A DNA stretch of 64,000 bases from Methylobacterium sp. SyP6R (GCF_019216885.1 NZ_JAAQRC020000001.1:1178001-1242000), one strand, 5' to 3'. Positions 39,849 through 49,069 are shown, numbered from the stretch's first letter. The notes: generated by a model from the sequence alone, not told the origin. Program-made: numbers and translations.

Positions 39849-42691
39849 CGGTTCCTCCGGCCGAGCTGGCGCACCAGGCTCGTCGTGGCGAGCCCGAGGC
39901 AGAGCGCCATGACCAGCGTCATCGCCACATAGGCACCGGGATTGAGGGAGAGCCAGGCGGCCGAGACCAGCCGCAGGTTCGCCAGGCTCCGTCTCTGCGT
40001 CTCGATCAGCCCGACGCGCCTGGGCTGCACGGTGCCGAGGCTTCCGTCGGAGGCGTCCAGGAAGGCGGCCTGGCCGGACAGGCCGGTCCACACCGCCGGA
40101 TCGACGAGGCAGGAGACCGAGGCCTTGAGCATCGAGGCGTTCGGGGCGGTCACCACCACGGTCCCGTCCGCGACCCGACCCCCGGACCCTTGCGCGATGA
40201 TCAGCGAGGCGCGGGGATTGAGCGGCACCGCCTCCGGCGCCGGCCCGCCGGCAAGCCGCAGCACGAGGTCGCGGGCCTCCGCCGCCCGCTGGACCAGGCC
40301 CGTCCAGGCATTGGCGAGCACCGCCGGGACGCTGAAGCCGCGTGCCGACTCGTCCCAGCGCGCCACCAGATCCGCCTCGCTGTCGGCGGGACCGTCGGCG
40401 GGATCGGGCCCGGGCGCCGGCGATGCGGCCTGCACGGAGGCCGGCTGCACTTGGACTAGCCCTTGGACCGGCCCTTGGACCGGCGCCGCCGCGGTGCGCA
40501 GGGGCGTGGTGAAGGACGGCAGGGCGCAGCGCATCGGCAGGTTGCGGCGCAGGCGGTCGAGGGTGACGACGCCCTCGGCCCCGAACGGGCCGGGGGTGGC
40601 CACGGTCTCGGCCCGGCCCTCCCAGATGCCCCGCACCTGGCCCGGATCGAGCCCGACCGCCTCGAGGGCGGCGGGGGTCAGCGCCCGGACCGGCGCGACG
40701 ACGAGATGGGCGCCGCCGCCCGCCTCGCGCTCGTCGCTCGCGACCTCGAAGTCGATCACCCGGCCGGCCGCGATGGCCAGGCGCGCCGCCAGGGTCGCGG
40801 CGGCGGAGGCCGAATCGCGGTCGGGGGTCGGCAGGACCAGACGCGGGCGGGGGCCGGAAGCCGCCAGGCCGGGGGCCAGGAACGGCACCGCCCCGGCCTT
40901 GACCGCGGCGAGGTCGGGGCTGCGCACGGCCCGGGCGAGCGCCGGGACGTCGATCCGGGTGCGGTCGAGGAACAGGAAGCGGGCGCGCTTGGCCCCCGGA
41001 GCAAGGGTGTCGCAGGCCCGGTCGGCGGTCGTGGGGAGCTGGGCGCTGATCTCGACCCGGTTCAGCCCCGGCCGCCACAGGCTCAGGGGCAGCGGGATCG
41101 CGCTGTCGGAAAACACCTCGCCGCGGCTGTAGGGCAGCGGCACGCTGGCGGCGTTGCGGCCGTTGATGTCGACGACGATCCGGGCGCTCGGATCGAGGCC
41201 GGCCGCGTAGCCGCCGGCAAGGTGCAGCATCACCTTGCCGTAATCGGCCGGGACGAAATCGGCCGGGAAGCGCACCGCGAAGCCGACCCGCAGGAGCCGG
41301 CCGTTGAACTCGCGGCTCGTCACCCCGAGTTGCTCCAGGGTCAGGCTCTCGCCGCCCCGGACGGGAAAGCCCCGCGCCAGCTCGGCGAGGCGCAAGCCCG
41401 CCGGCGTGCCGGTGTCGTCGCCGGGCGAGGCCAGGGTGGCGATGGCCCGGCGCACGTCCGCCGCACTCGCGCCGGTGACGACGAGGGTCGGGGCGCGGTT
41501 GGCCCGGGGCGCCAGCAGGGCGACCCGCGGGCCGGTGATCGGGCCCAGTTCCTCCAGCCCCTCGGTGCCGCGGATCTCGGCGGCGGTGCCGACGACGAGG
41601 GTGACGCCGGCCCGGCCGGTGAGGGCCGGCCCGAAGCTCACCGCCGGCCCGGCGAGGCGCCCGACCAGGGCCAAAGCCTGCACGGCGCCGATCATCCGTT
41701 CCAGCCGCTCCGGGCTCGGCCGCTCGGTGAGCAGCACGCCGACCGGCAGCGCCCCGCTCTCGTCGGGCTCGATCGCCGCCAGGGTCTTGAGGTCGAGGTC
41801 GCCGGCCTGGGCCACGACGAGGCCGGAGCGCGACGGGTCGATCTGAGTCCACAGCTCGTAGGTGGCCTCGGTCGAGCAATCGACCCGGTGGCGCTGGCTC
41901 GCCGTGAGCGCCACGGCGTTGGTGCCGGGCTTCAGCAGGCCCTCGGGGATCGGGAACTCCACCACCTTCACGGCGCCGGGGGCCTGGATCCGGGTCCAGC
42001 CGACCCTGGTGCCGTTGACGCTGCCCGAGAGTTCGGAGGCCTCCGGCGCCACCGAGATCGCCGAGAGGTAGGAGACGCGCAGCTTCGCGGCTCCCCGGGC
42101 CTGCGCCTCGGTCAGGTAGACGGGAAAGGTCAGCCCATCCTCCTCGCCGGCCAGGCGATAGCCGCGGAAGCCGGCGGGAAACCGCCGCGCCGCCGCGACC
42201 GTGCCGATGACCGGCATGGTGCGGCGGGCCGGGTCGACGTCGGGTGCGGGGCTCTGGGGGGCTTGGCTCTGGGGGGCTTGGCTCTGGGGGGCTTGGCTCT
42301 GGGGGGTTTGGCCTTGCGGTGCTTGGCCTTGCGGTGCTTGGCCTTGCGGCCGCGGCGGCGCGCGCATGGGCTCGCCGCCGGGCGGCAGGGTCAGGCGCTC
42401 GGCCGGCCCGGTGCCGAGGAAGCTCTGGGCGAGGACGGGGGTGGCAGAGAAACACAGGAGGAGTGCTGCCACGACACGCTTGCAGGTCGCGCGCCTCTCC
42501 TCCCCAGCCGATCTCGGGCTTGCCCGAGATCGGTCGAGCCTGTGGGGAGGAGCCGGAGGTGGGGGTGGTGCAGAAGGCACCGCTGAGCCTCTTTCGGCAC
42601 CACCCCCACCCCTGACCCCTCCCCACAAGGGGGAGGGGAAGGTGCCAAGCATCCCAAGACGTTGGAGAGCGACCAAGCGGCGCAGCATCAT
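39845..42691 (-). CDS. bcsB: Cellulose synthase regulatory subunit BcsB
   Basis: Periplasmic, membrane-anchored partner of BcsA that guides the glucan across the periplasm. Carbohydrate-binding and flavodoxin-like regions alternate: FPVYLTEAQARGAAKLRVSY, LNRVEISAQLPTTADRACDT, FLFLDRTRIDVPALARAV. The last ~35 residues form the anchor helix (AWLSLNPGAYVAMTLVMALC). The signal peptide (VVAALLLCFSATPVLAQ) starts only about 65 residues after the first ATG: codons between come from a REP-like repeat (42,541-42,645) that has entered in frame. I chose ATG 42,691; ATG 42,709 overlaps bcsA, and GTG just before the signal helix is a third option. A (QAPQG/S)n stretch follows the signal peptide. Confidence 0.9.
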   Translation of the reverse strand: MMLRRLVALQRLGMLGTFPSPLWGGVRGGGGAERGSAVPSAPPPPPAPPHRLDRSRASPRSAGEERRATCKRVVAALLLCFSATPVLAQSFLGTGPAERLTLPPGGEPMRAPPRPQGQAPQGQAPQGQTPQSQAPQSQAPQSQAPQSPAPDVDPARRTMPVIGTVAAARRFPAGFRGYRLAGEEDGLTFPVYLTEAQARGAAKLRVSYLSAISVAPEASELSGSVNGTRVGWTRIQAPGAVKVVEFPIPEGLLKPGTNAVALTASQRHRVDCSTEATYELWTQIDPSRSGLVVAQAGDLDLKTLAAIEPDESGALPVGVLLTERPSPERLERMIGAVQALALVGRLAGPAVSFGPALTGRAGVTLVVGTAAEIRGTEGLEELGPITGPRVALLAPRANRAPTLVVTGASAADVRRAIATLASPGDDTGTPAGLRLAELARGFPVRGGESLTLEQLGVTSREFNGRLLRVGFAVRFPADFVPADYGKVMLHLAGGYAAGLDPSARIVVDINGRNAASVPLPYSRGEVFSDSAIPLPLSLWRPGLNRVEISAQLPTTADRACDTLAPGAKRARFLFLDRTRIDVPALARAVRSPDLAAVKAGAVPFLAPGLAASGPRPRLVLPTPDRDSASAAATLAARLAIAAGRVIDFEVASDEREAGGGAHLVVAPVRALTPAALEAVGLDPGQVRGIWEGRAETVATPGPFGAEGVVTLDRLRRNLPMRCALPSFTTPLRTAAAPVQGPVQGLVQVQPASVQAASPAPGPDPADGPADSEADLVARWDESARGFSVPAVLANAWTGLVQRAAEARDLVLRLAGGPAPEAVPLNPRASLIIAQGSGGRVADGTVVVTAPNASMLKASVSCLVDPAVWTGLSGQAAFLDASDGSLGTVQPRRVGLIETQRRSLANLRLVSAAWLSLNPGAYVAMTLVMALCLGLATTSLVRQLGRRNR
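42251..42349. repeat. 15-bp tandem repeat coding for QAPQG/QAPQS
   Basis: About six to seven 15-bp units in two sub-types (cttggctctgggggg and cttggccttgcggtg on the plus strand) encode a Gln-Ala-Pro-Gln-Gly/Ser repeat in the N-terminal part of BcsB. Such repeats vary easily in copy number by slippage. The protein segment is probably an unstructured linker. Confidence 0.85.
42508..42533. repeat. Perfect 12-bp palindromic hairpin
   Basis: CCGATCTCGGGC and GCCCGAGATCGG are separated by TT. It lies inside the bcsB reading frame beside the REP-like insertion. A close relative is found at 4083-4102, so this is a dispersed unit. Confidence 0.75.
42541..42645. repeat. REP-like inverted repeat inside the 5' end of bcsB
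   Basis: The element (gtggggaggagccggagg, ggtgggggtggtgc, then gcaccacccccacccctg, cccctccccacaaggggg) is the same family as at 20,153-20,270. On the minus strand it lies between the bcsB start and its signal-peptide codons and has no stop in the bcsB frame, so it is translated as a Pro/Gly-rich segment if the upstream start is used. Confidence 0.8.
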
Positions 42692-42698
42692 CCCGGCC

Positions 42699-45170
42699 TC
42701 ACGCCGCATCGGTGCGCCGGCCGCGGGCGGCGAGCGCGCGGTCGTTCTCGAAATCGAGCATCAGGCGGACCCAGTCGCCCTCGGCCTCCGGCTCGGCTTG
42801 GGGCACGGTCCGGGCCTCGGCCTGGACATGCGGCTGCGGGGCCACGTGTGGCTGGGGCTGGACGTCGGCCTGGATTCGGGGACGCACCGGAAGCGTCGGC
42901 CGCGTCCGCGGCGCGAGTGGCAGGTCGACCGGCGGCGATGGGGGAGCGACGGGGGCAGGCTCGTCGTAGACCGGGGCGGTCTCAGGCGCCTCGACACGGA
43001 CGGGCCGCGGAGCCTCGCCGGCGAATGCGGTGCGCAGGGCGCGGACCGGCTCGGCGAGGCCCCACCAGACGAATTGCAGCGTGCCGGTGAACAGGTCCTT
43101 GTGGCGGCGCCGGCGCAGCTGGAACCGGCGCATCGCCTCGGCATCGCCATACATCAGGCCGGCGAGCGCGACGTAATCCTGGGGGCGCAGGGTTCCGAAG
43201 GCGAGGCGGCCCACCGCGTCGGCGCCCGACCGGGTCACCGGGCCGAGCACCACCGGCAGCGCTCCGGCGGGACGCGCACCCGCCACCGGCACCACCGTGA
43301 GCGTGCCGGGGACCGGGCGGTGGCCGGCGCCCGGGGCGAGGAACGCCGCCGGCATCCGCACCGTGCAGGCCTCCGCCGAGACCCGCTCGATCGCCACGTC
43401 GACGGCCCGGCCCGCGAGGGTGAGCTGGCCGCGGCGGGCGATCGCGAGCGAGGGCGTGCGCTCGAGCTGCCGGCGCTCGGCGCAGACCCCGAGCGCCGCC
43501 CCGGCGGTGAGCAGGTTGAACAGGTTCCACAGGCCGACGACCAGCATCAGGTTGGTCACGCCGGGCTCGAAGGCGTAGCGCCAGGCCGCGACGAGGCAGC
43601 CGGTGAGCAGCAGGCCGTAGACGGCGAAGAACGGCAGCGACAACGCCGACAGGTGGTCGTGGTCGAGGGTCGCGCCCTTGCTGGTGACGTTGAAGGTGGG
43701 CTTGCGCGGCGACCAGATCACCGAGACGATCGCCTTCGACAGGTACAAGCCCTGGACGTATTCGTACAATTCGGAGACGAACGGCCAGCGGAACTTGCCG
43801 TAGACGTAGTTCTGCATCATCAGGTTGATGACGATGTAGGTCGCCGTGTAGGCGATCGACTCGTCGACGCTGGCGACGAAGATCTTGAGATCGAAGAAGA
43901 TATGGAGCAGCGGCGCGAACATGAAGACGAGCCGCGGCACGGGAAAGAACCAGAACGTCATGCTCGACAGGTAGGCGAGCTTCTGGATCGGCTTGAGGCC
44001 GCGCTGCAGCGCCGGATTCTTGAGGAGCAGGATCTGGAACATGCCCTGGCACCAGCGCGAGCGCTGGCCGATGAAGTCGGCGAGCGTGTCGGGCTGGAGG
44101 CCGGCGATCAGCGGCTTGTCGACATAGGCGCTGGTCCAGCCGCGGGAATGCAGCTCGAAGGCGGTCTCGCAATCCTCCGTGATGGTGATGCCGGCAAATC
44201 CCCCGGCCTCGTCGAGGGCTTGCCGGCGCAGGAGCGCCGCCGAGCCGCAGAAGAACGAGCCGTTCCACTTGTCGAGCCCGGCCTGGGTCACCGCGTAGAA
44301 CATCTCGTTCTCGGACGGCATCCGCTCGAAGGTCCTGAGGTTCCGCTCGATCGGATCGGGATTCAGGAAGGCGTGCGGGGTCTGGACCAGGAAGAGCTTC
44401 GGGTCCTCGGCAAAGTAGCCGACGGTCTCGGCCAGCAGCGAGCGGAACGGCACGTGGTCGGCGTCGAGCACCAGCACCAGATCGCCGGTGGCGGAGGCCA
44501 GACCGTTGTTGAGGTTGCCGGCCTTGGCGTGCTCGTTGCGGGCCCGCGTCAGGTAGCGCGCGTCGAGGTCACGGCAGAGCGCCTGCAATTCGGACCGCCG
44601 GGCCTTCGCGGCCGCGGCCTTCTCGAGGTCCGGGTCGGCGCATTTCTGGTCGGTGCCGCCGTCGTCGAGGAGCCAGACGGTCAGCTTCTCGGGCGGGTAG
44701 TTCATCTGGCGTGCGGCGGCCAGCGTCATCGCCAGGATCTCGGCATCCTCGTTGTAGCTCGGCACGAAGACGTCGACGAACGGCAGGTCGGACGCCGGCA
44801 CGGCGGCGGGCGGGCGGCGACGCAGGGGCTCGGCGTTGATGATCAGGCTGACGAACAGGATGAAGACGCAGTAGAGTTCGCACAGCAGCAGCAGCAGGCC
44901 GAAGCCGAAGCTGACCGGATCGCCCGGCGAGGGCAGCGTATCGGTCACCCGCCACAAGATGTAGCGGAGCACCACCAGGCTGCCCATCGCCAGGAAGACG
45001 AAGCGCGTCCGCGGCCCGTCGAGGGCGAGCCAGAGCACGGCCATCGCCGCCATGGCGGCGAGGCTCATCGCGAGCTGGTTCTGGGTGCCGACGGGCTGGC
45101 TCAAGAGGGCGAGGCCGGCGGCCGTCGTCCCCATCCAGGCCAGCCATCGCAACGCACGCACCACGCCCAC
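42699..45170 (-). CDS. bcsA: Cellulose synthase catalytic subunit BcsA (UDP-forming)
   Basis: Processive GT2 that polymerises glucose from UDP-glucose and moves the chain through its own membrane channel. Transmembrane helices flank the GT domain. Catalytic marks: DDG at 169-171, DAD at 236-238, TED at 331-333 and the QRSRW (QxxRW) motif at 369-373. A PilZ-like domain follows: ERRQLER at 565-571 keeps an RxxxR, but the D/NxSxxG motif reads RVSAEA at 596-601. The C-terminal 100 residues are Pro/Val/Gln-rich (VQPQPHVAPQPHV). Length is 823 residues. It heads the operon bcsA-bcsB-bcsZ-TPR-bcsN; the promoter must lie in the gap up to bcsS. Confidence 0.95.
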   Translation of the reverse strand: MGVVRALRWLAWMGTTAAGLALLSQPVGTQNQLAMSLAAMAAMAVLWLALDGPRTRFVFLAMGSLVVLRYILWRVTDTLPSPGDPVSFGFGLLLLLCELYCVFILFVSLIINAEPLRRRPPAAVPASDLPFVDVFVPSYNEDAEILAMTLAAARQMNYPPEKLTVWLLDDGGTDQKCADPDLEKAAAAKARRSELQALCRDLDARYLTRARNEHAKAGNLNNGLASATGDLVLVLDADHVPFRSLLAETVGYFAEDPKLFLVQTPHAFLNPDPIERNLRTFERMPSENEMFYAVTQAGLDKWNGSFFCGSAALLRRQALDEAGGFAGITITEDCETAFELHSRGWTSAYVDKPLIAGLQPDTLADFIGQRSRWCQGMFQILLLKNPALQRGLKPIQKLAYLSSMTFWFFPVPRLVFMFAPLLHIFFDLKIFVASVDESIAYTATYIVINLMMQNYVYGKFRWPFVSELYEYVQGLYLSKAIVSVIWSPRKPTFNVTSKGATLDHDHLSALSLPFFAVYGLLLTGCLVAAWRYAFEPGVTNLMLVVGLWNLFNLLTAGAALGVCAERRQLERTPSLAIARRGQLTLAGRAVDVAIERVSAEACTVRMPAAFLAPGAGHRPVPGTLTVVPVAGARPAGALPVVLGPVTRSGADAVGRLAFGTLRPQDYVALAGLMYGDAEAMRRFQLRRRRHKDLFTGTLQFVWWGLAEPVRALRTAFAGEAPRPVRVEAPETAPVYDEPAPVAPPSPPVDLPLAPRTRPTLPVRPRIQADVQPQPHVAPQPHVQAEARTVPQAEPEAEGDWVRLMLDFENDRALAARGRRTDAA

Positions 45171-45604
45171 CGCTCCAGAATCGCCGAAGAACCCCTACGC
45201 CATCAGATTATGTCCGTTTGTCGTTGCACGAAGCTGTTTTTTCCGCGCCGCACAAGCTGAACACGGCATGGTGCCGGCGCAAAATGCCACACTTGATCGC
45301 AAAGCCGCCCGCAACGGCGCCGAATCGCGCAATCTCTCGCTGTGAAATGCAATGATTTTCCTAGGAATATTTTTGTCATTCCATGCCGAAACGATCAGTC
45401 TTTCGGCAGTCCTGCCCGCGATGCGATCGGCCAGAGCCAGAGTTCTTCGCACCTCTGCAGGGTCATGACATGGCCCAGGCCGTCCGCTGCCCTGCGTCAT
45501 CACGCGGCCGAGGATTGGCGGAGCCGGCGAGGAGCCGGCTTCCCTCGACGTCATCCCCGATCGCCGCAGCCACCGGGCACCCCGCTCCGCGACAGGACCG
45601 GGGC
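45171..45604. other. Upstream region of the cellulose operon
   Basis: This 434-base gap lies between bcsS and bcsA, which point the same way. No gene is supported. It is AT-richer at 45,200-45,390, where the bcsA promoter is likely. I see no convincing terminator for bcsS or known operator. The right half (45,400-45,600) has no recognisable element. Confidence 0.5.
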
Positions 45605-46399
45605 TCAGAAATTCGCCCGCGCCTCGATGCTCGAATAATAGCCGGAGCCCTGGACCCGGTCCTGGACGTACCCCGCCGCCAGCGACATCTGCACCGGCCC
45701 GAACTTCACGCCGGAGAGGTGGGCGCCGATCCGGTACTGGCGGAAGAAGTCGTCGCCGAGAAAAAGTGCCTCGGGGCCGATATAGACGCCGTCGGCGACC
45801 ATGTAGCCGACGCGCAGGCGGGAGTAATAGGCGTTGAACTTGGTCGAGTAGGAGCCGTAGGCCGACACCATGGTACGGTCGGTGGGGTTGGCGTAGAAGT
45901 TGGCGGCGACCCGCAGGCCGATGCCGGTGCCGACCACCGGGTTGCCGGGATCGACGACCGAGAGCTGGTTGCTGCGCACGTTGAAGCCGATGAAGCCGGC
46001 GAGCGCCGCGTCGCGCCACACCCACTCGTAGCCGGCCATCGCCGAGCCTTCCTGCTGGTAGCCCGTCACCCGCGTGGCGACGGCCTGGCCCGGATAGGAA
46101 TAGGTGCCAGCGATGGCCTCGACCCGCACCCGCGGGCCGCTCTGGCTCGGCGAGCCGGCGAGCGGCGCCGTCACGGTGATCGAGCCGAAGGCCGAGCTGT
46201 TGGAGGTGACGCTGGTCGAGCCGTCGACGGCGACCGCCCAGCTGTCGTCGACCGCCTGGGCCTGCGCGCCGGTATACCAATCGGCATCCGCGCCCGGCGC
46301 CCGGAGATCCGCCGCCCGGACGGGACCGGACGCGGCGAGCACGGCGAGGCCGGCGCCACCGACGAGATAGAGTGTTCGATACTGACTCGAGGCAATCAA
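45605..46399 (-). CDS. Cellulose biosynthesis protein BcsS-like
   Basis: Exported protein of 264 residues that looks like an outer-membrane beta-barrel. After a signal peptide (LYLVGGAGLAVLAASGPVRA) come alternating strands rich in Tyr, Gly and Ala: AVAVDGSTSVTSNSSAFGSI, VEAIAGTYSYPGQAVATRVT, GYEWVWRDAALAGFIGFNV, YGSYSTKFNAYYSRLRVGYM, ending YYSSIEARANF with a C-terminal Phe as in barrels. BcsS proteins of this type occur upstream of bcsA in Methylobacterium and Bradyrhizobium. The start TTG 46,399 has GGAGG five bases upstream; ATG 46,483 is an alternative without a ribosome site. It might supply the outer-membrane pore missing from the TPR protein, which is speculation. Confidence 0.65.
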   Translation of the reverse strand: MIASSQYRTLYLVGGAGLAVLAASGPVRAADLRAPGADADWYTGAQAQAVDDSWAVAVDGSTSVTSNSSAFGSITVTAPLAGSPSQSGPRVRVEAIAGTYSYPGQAVATRVTGYQQEGSAMAGYEWVWRDAALAGFIGFNVRSNQLSVVDPGNPVVGTGIGLRVAANFYANPTDRTMVSAYGSYSTKFNAYYSRLRVGYMVADGVYIGPEALFLGDDFFRQYRIGAHLSGVKFGPVQMSLAAGYVQDRVQGSGYYSSIEARANF

Positions 46400-46543
46400 C
46401 GCCGCCTCCACACATGACACAGATACTCTGTGCACTGTTTTATGCGGAGGGACGGTTAAATTTCGCTTGCCTGCGCCGATCATCGTATCGGCAAATTTTA
46501 CCGATCAGGCAGACGCTCCGTCAGCCCCCGGGCCGCCGGGAGA

Positions 46544-49069
46544 TCAGGCGGCGCGGGCGGCGAGCACGGCGGCGAGGTCCTCGCGGCGAAACGGCTTGTC
46601 GAGCTGGAGGAAGCGGCGGGCGGCGGCGGGCAGCTGGCCGTGCGGGCTCGCCAGGATGACGCGGAGATCCGGATGGCGCTCGACGACGGTGGCGGCGAGC
46701 TGGAGGCCGGTCATCGCCGGCATCGCCTGGTCGGCGATCATCGCGTCGAAGGCGGCGTCGCGGCCCAGGAGTTCGAGGGCGTGCTCGCCGGAGGCCGCCT
46801 GGACCACGTCGTGGCCGAGCTCGGCCAGAGCCTCGACGAGGCTGGCGCGCACCAGGCTGTCGCTCTCGACGAGCAGGATGCGCAAGGCGGCCTGCGGCGG
46901 CGGACCGGCAATGGCATTCAGAGGGGAGGCGGCGGTGCGCGCTCCCGCGGGGCGCTCTTGCGAGGGACGGTCTTGCAAGGGACGGTCTTGCGCGGGACGC
47001 TCTTCCGCGCGTAGCCACGCCTCGGCGAGGAACGCCTCCTCGCCGCTTCCGTCGCTCATGACGCGCCAGCCGCAGCCGCTCGCGCGCAGCAACCGCCCCA
47101 CGGTCTCGAGGGCCTGGATCTGAGACGACCGACCTGCCGGCCGCGCCGCGGCATCGGCCGGCCGGCGCCCGCTGGCGAACAGTACCCGCAGGGCCGGCCC
47201 CTCCGGCATGCCGGCGACCGGCGGCGCATCGGCCGGGTGCTCGGCCGCCCCGATCGCGAAGCCGTGCAGGCCGAGGTCGCGGACGTGGAAGGCGAGGTTG
47301 AGGAGCACCAGCTCGACCAGACGCTCGCCGCAAGCCGCCGGCGGCAGGCCACCGGGGATGCGGGTGACGACCGGCGCGTCGCGCAGGACGTTGGCCTGGA
47401 GGAAGGGCAGGAAGGCGGCCACGGTCGCGGCGAGGTCGGACGAGGCCAGTTCCGCCGGGGGCTGATCCGCGGCCAGTTCGCCGCCGCGCACCAGGCCGAG
47501 CAGGCGCCGGGTCAGCGCCGCCCCGCGCTGGGCGCCCGCGAGCGCCGCGTCGGTCAGGGCGACTTGTCGCGGATCGAGGCCGGTCTGGCGCCGCAAGACC
47601 CCGAGATTGATCAGCACCACCGTGAGCACGTCGTTGAAGTCGTGGACGATGCCGTCGGTGACCCGGCGCAGGACGAGGTTGCGCCGCCGCTCGTTGGCGC
47701 CGGCCGGGGTGTCGGCGGCCTCGCCCGCGCGGATCGTCCGGCTGAGGGCGTGGATGCGGGTGCGGCCGGCATCGTCGCGGCCGCGCAGGAACCGCAGCAG
47801 CAGGCGGCCGTCGGAGTCCGGCACCGGCCCGCGCATCCGCATGACCACGTCGTGGGGCCCGTCGGCCCCGAGCGCCGCCGCGAGCGCGAGGTCGAGGAGG
47901 GGGCGGTCGATCGGCTCGAACCGGGCGGCGAGGTCGGTGAGCGTCGCGACGCGGTCGGCCCCCGCCAGGGCGCCGGTCCCGTCGAGATCCGACCACACCA
48001 CCTGCCGGGTCTCGGGGTCGATCTCCCAGCAGGTCCAGCCCGACATCGTCTCGAAGGTGTGCAGCCGGCCCCGGACGCGATCGAGGCCGGTCCCGGCCCC
48101 GGCGAGCCGGGCGTCGACGCTCTGGGCCCGGTCGCGGACGCTGCCGGCGATCGCCGCGATCTCGCGCACCCGCGAGACCGGCGCCTCGTCCGCGTCGCCG
48201 GCCGGGTCGGTCCCCTCGGCGAGGCGGCGCAGCCGCGCCGAGACGCGCCCGCCGAGGGCGTAGCCGAGGCCGCCGGCGCCGATCACCAGGGCGAGGCCGA
48301 GGGCGATCAGGCGCGGGTCCGGGCCGGCCGCGGGCGTGAGCGGAAGCCCGGGGGCGGAGGCGGTGACGAGCCAGCCGGGACTGGCGATGTCGCGGCTGCC
48401 GCGGGTGGGCGCCGCCTCGTGCGGCCGGGGATCGTCCGCGGCCGGCAGCGCGCCGACCAGCGCCCGCCCGTCGGCGCCCGCCACCGCGAAGCGGATCCCG
48501 TCGCCCGCCGCCAGCGCCCGGCGGACCCGCTCGCCGATCTCGTCGAAATAGCCCGGCGCGGCCCGGAGCACGATCCGGTCCGACCGGCCGGGGAGGCCGA
48601 GTGCCAGGGTCAGGGCGAAGGGCGCGTCGATGGGGCCGGCCGCCACCGCGACCTGCGCGTTGCGGGCGAGCGCGCGGTCTCCCTGCGTCCCGCCGGGACC
48701 GCCGGCGGCGCGCAGGGTCCCGTCGGGGGCGACGAGCGCGGCGGCCCGGTAGCGCGGATTGAGGGCGAGCCAATCCTGCAACCGGCCAGAGCGCCAGGCA
48801 TCGGACAGGGTGGAATCGTCGAGGCGCAGGAGCAGGGCGGCGTTGCGGGCGTCGTTGATCGAGGCGCTGAGCTCCTCGTCGAGCGCGTCGGCATAGGCGC
48901 GCGCCGCCTGGACGAGATTCTGCGCGATGGCGGGCCGCTCGGTCGCGGCGTGGCGCGAGGTCCCGGAGAGTGCGCCGCCGAACCAGGCCAGCCCGAAGGC
49001 GGCGGCCGCCACCGAGGCGAGCTGGGCCGCGTTCAGCACCTTGAGCGAGATCCGGACCGAGTCCAGCAT
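46544..49069 (-). CDS. Hybrid histidine kinase-like protein with degenerate ATPase domain
   Basis: An 841-residue membrane sensor. Order: transmembrane helix near the start (VLNAAQLASVAAAAFGLAWF), periplasmic sensor domain to about residue 240, second helix (LIALGLALVIGAGGLGYALG), linker, PAS-like region (SGWTCWEIDPETRQVVWSDL), a DHp helix with the His at about 476 (DGIVHDFNDVLTVVLINLGV), a degenerate catalytic domain and a C-terminal receiver with Asp near 780 (AMIADQAMP). In the catalytic part the N-box reads LVLLNLAFHVRDLG, with His for the conserved Asn, and no DxGxG loop follows. A repeat (DRPLQDRPSQERPAG) links to the receiver. It may be a phosphatase or pseudokinase that relays through the receiver. 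Confidence 0.8.
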   Translation of the reverse strand: MLDSVRISLKVLNAAQLASVAAAAFGLAWFGGALSGTSRHAATERPAIAQNLVQAARAYADALDEELSASINDARNAALLLRLDDSTLSDAWRSGRLQDWLALNPRYRAAALVAPDGTLRAAGGPGGTQGDRALARNAQVAVAAGPIDAPFALTLALGLPGRSDRIVLRAAPGYFDEIGERVRRALAAGDGIRFAVAGADGRALVGALPAADDPRPHEAAPTRGSRDIASPGWLVTASAPGLPLTPAAGPDPRLIALGLALVIGAGGLGYALGGRVSARLRRLAEGTDPAGDADEAPVSRVREIAAIAGSVRDRAQSVDARLAGAGTGLDRVRGRLHTFETMSGWTCWEIDPETRQVVWSDLDGTGALAGADRVATLTDLAARFEPIDRPLLDLALAAALGADGPHDVVMRMRGPVPDSDGRLLLRFLRGRDDAGRTRIHALSRTIRAGEAADTPAGANERRRNLVLRRVTDGIVHDFNDVLTVVLINLGVLRRQTGLDPRQVALTDAALAGAQRGAALTRRLLGLVRGGELAADQPPAELASSDLAATVAAFLPFLQANVLRDAPVVTRIPGGLPPAACGERLVELVLLNLAFHVRDLGLHGFAIGAAEHPADAPPVAGMPEGPALRVLFASGRRPADAAARPAGRSSQIQALETVGRLLRASGCGWRVMSDGSGEEAFLAEAWLRAEERPAQDRPLQDRPSQERPAGARTAASPLNAIAGPPPQAALRILLVESDSLVRASLVEALAELGHDVVQAASGEHALELLGRDAAFDAMIADQAMPAMTGLQLAATVVERHPDLRVILASPHGQLPAAARRFLQLDKPFRREDLAAVLAARAA

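Noticed and set aside
42251..42349. Regular repeats suggesting a CRISPR array
   Set aside because: The units are 15 bp without spacers and lie in frame in bcsB.
38622..42626. A 1334-codon open frame covering bcsZ and most of bcsB
   Set aside because: Only the last 408 codons spell BcsZ. The rest is an Arg/Pro/Gly-rich shadow of bcsB in another frame, and bcsZ has its own ATGA-coupled start at 39,848.
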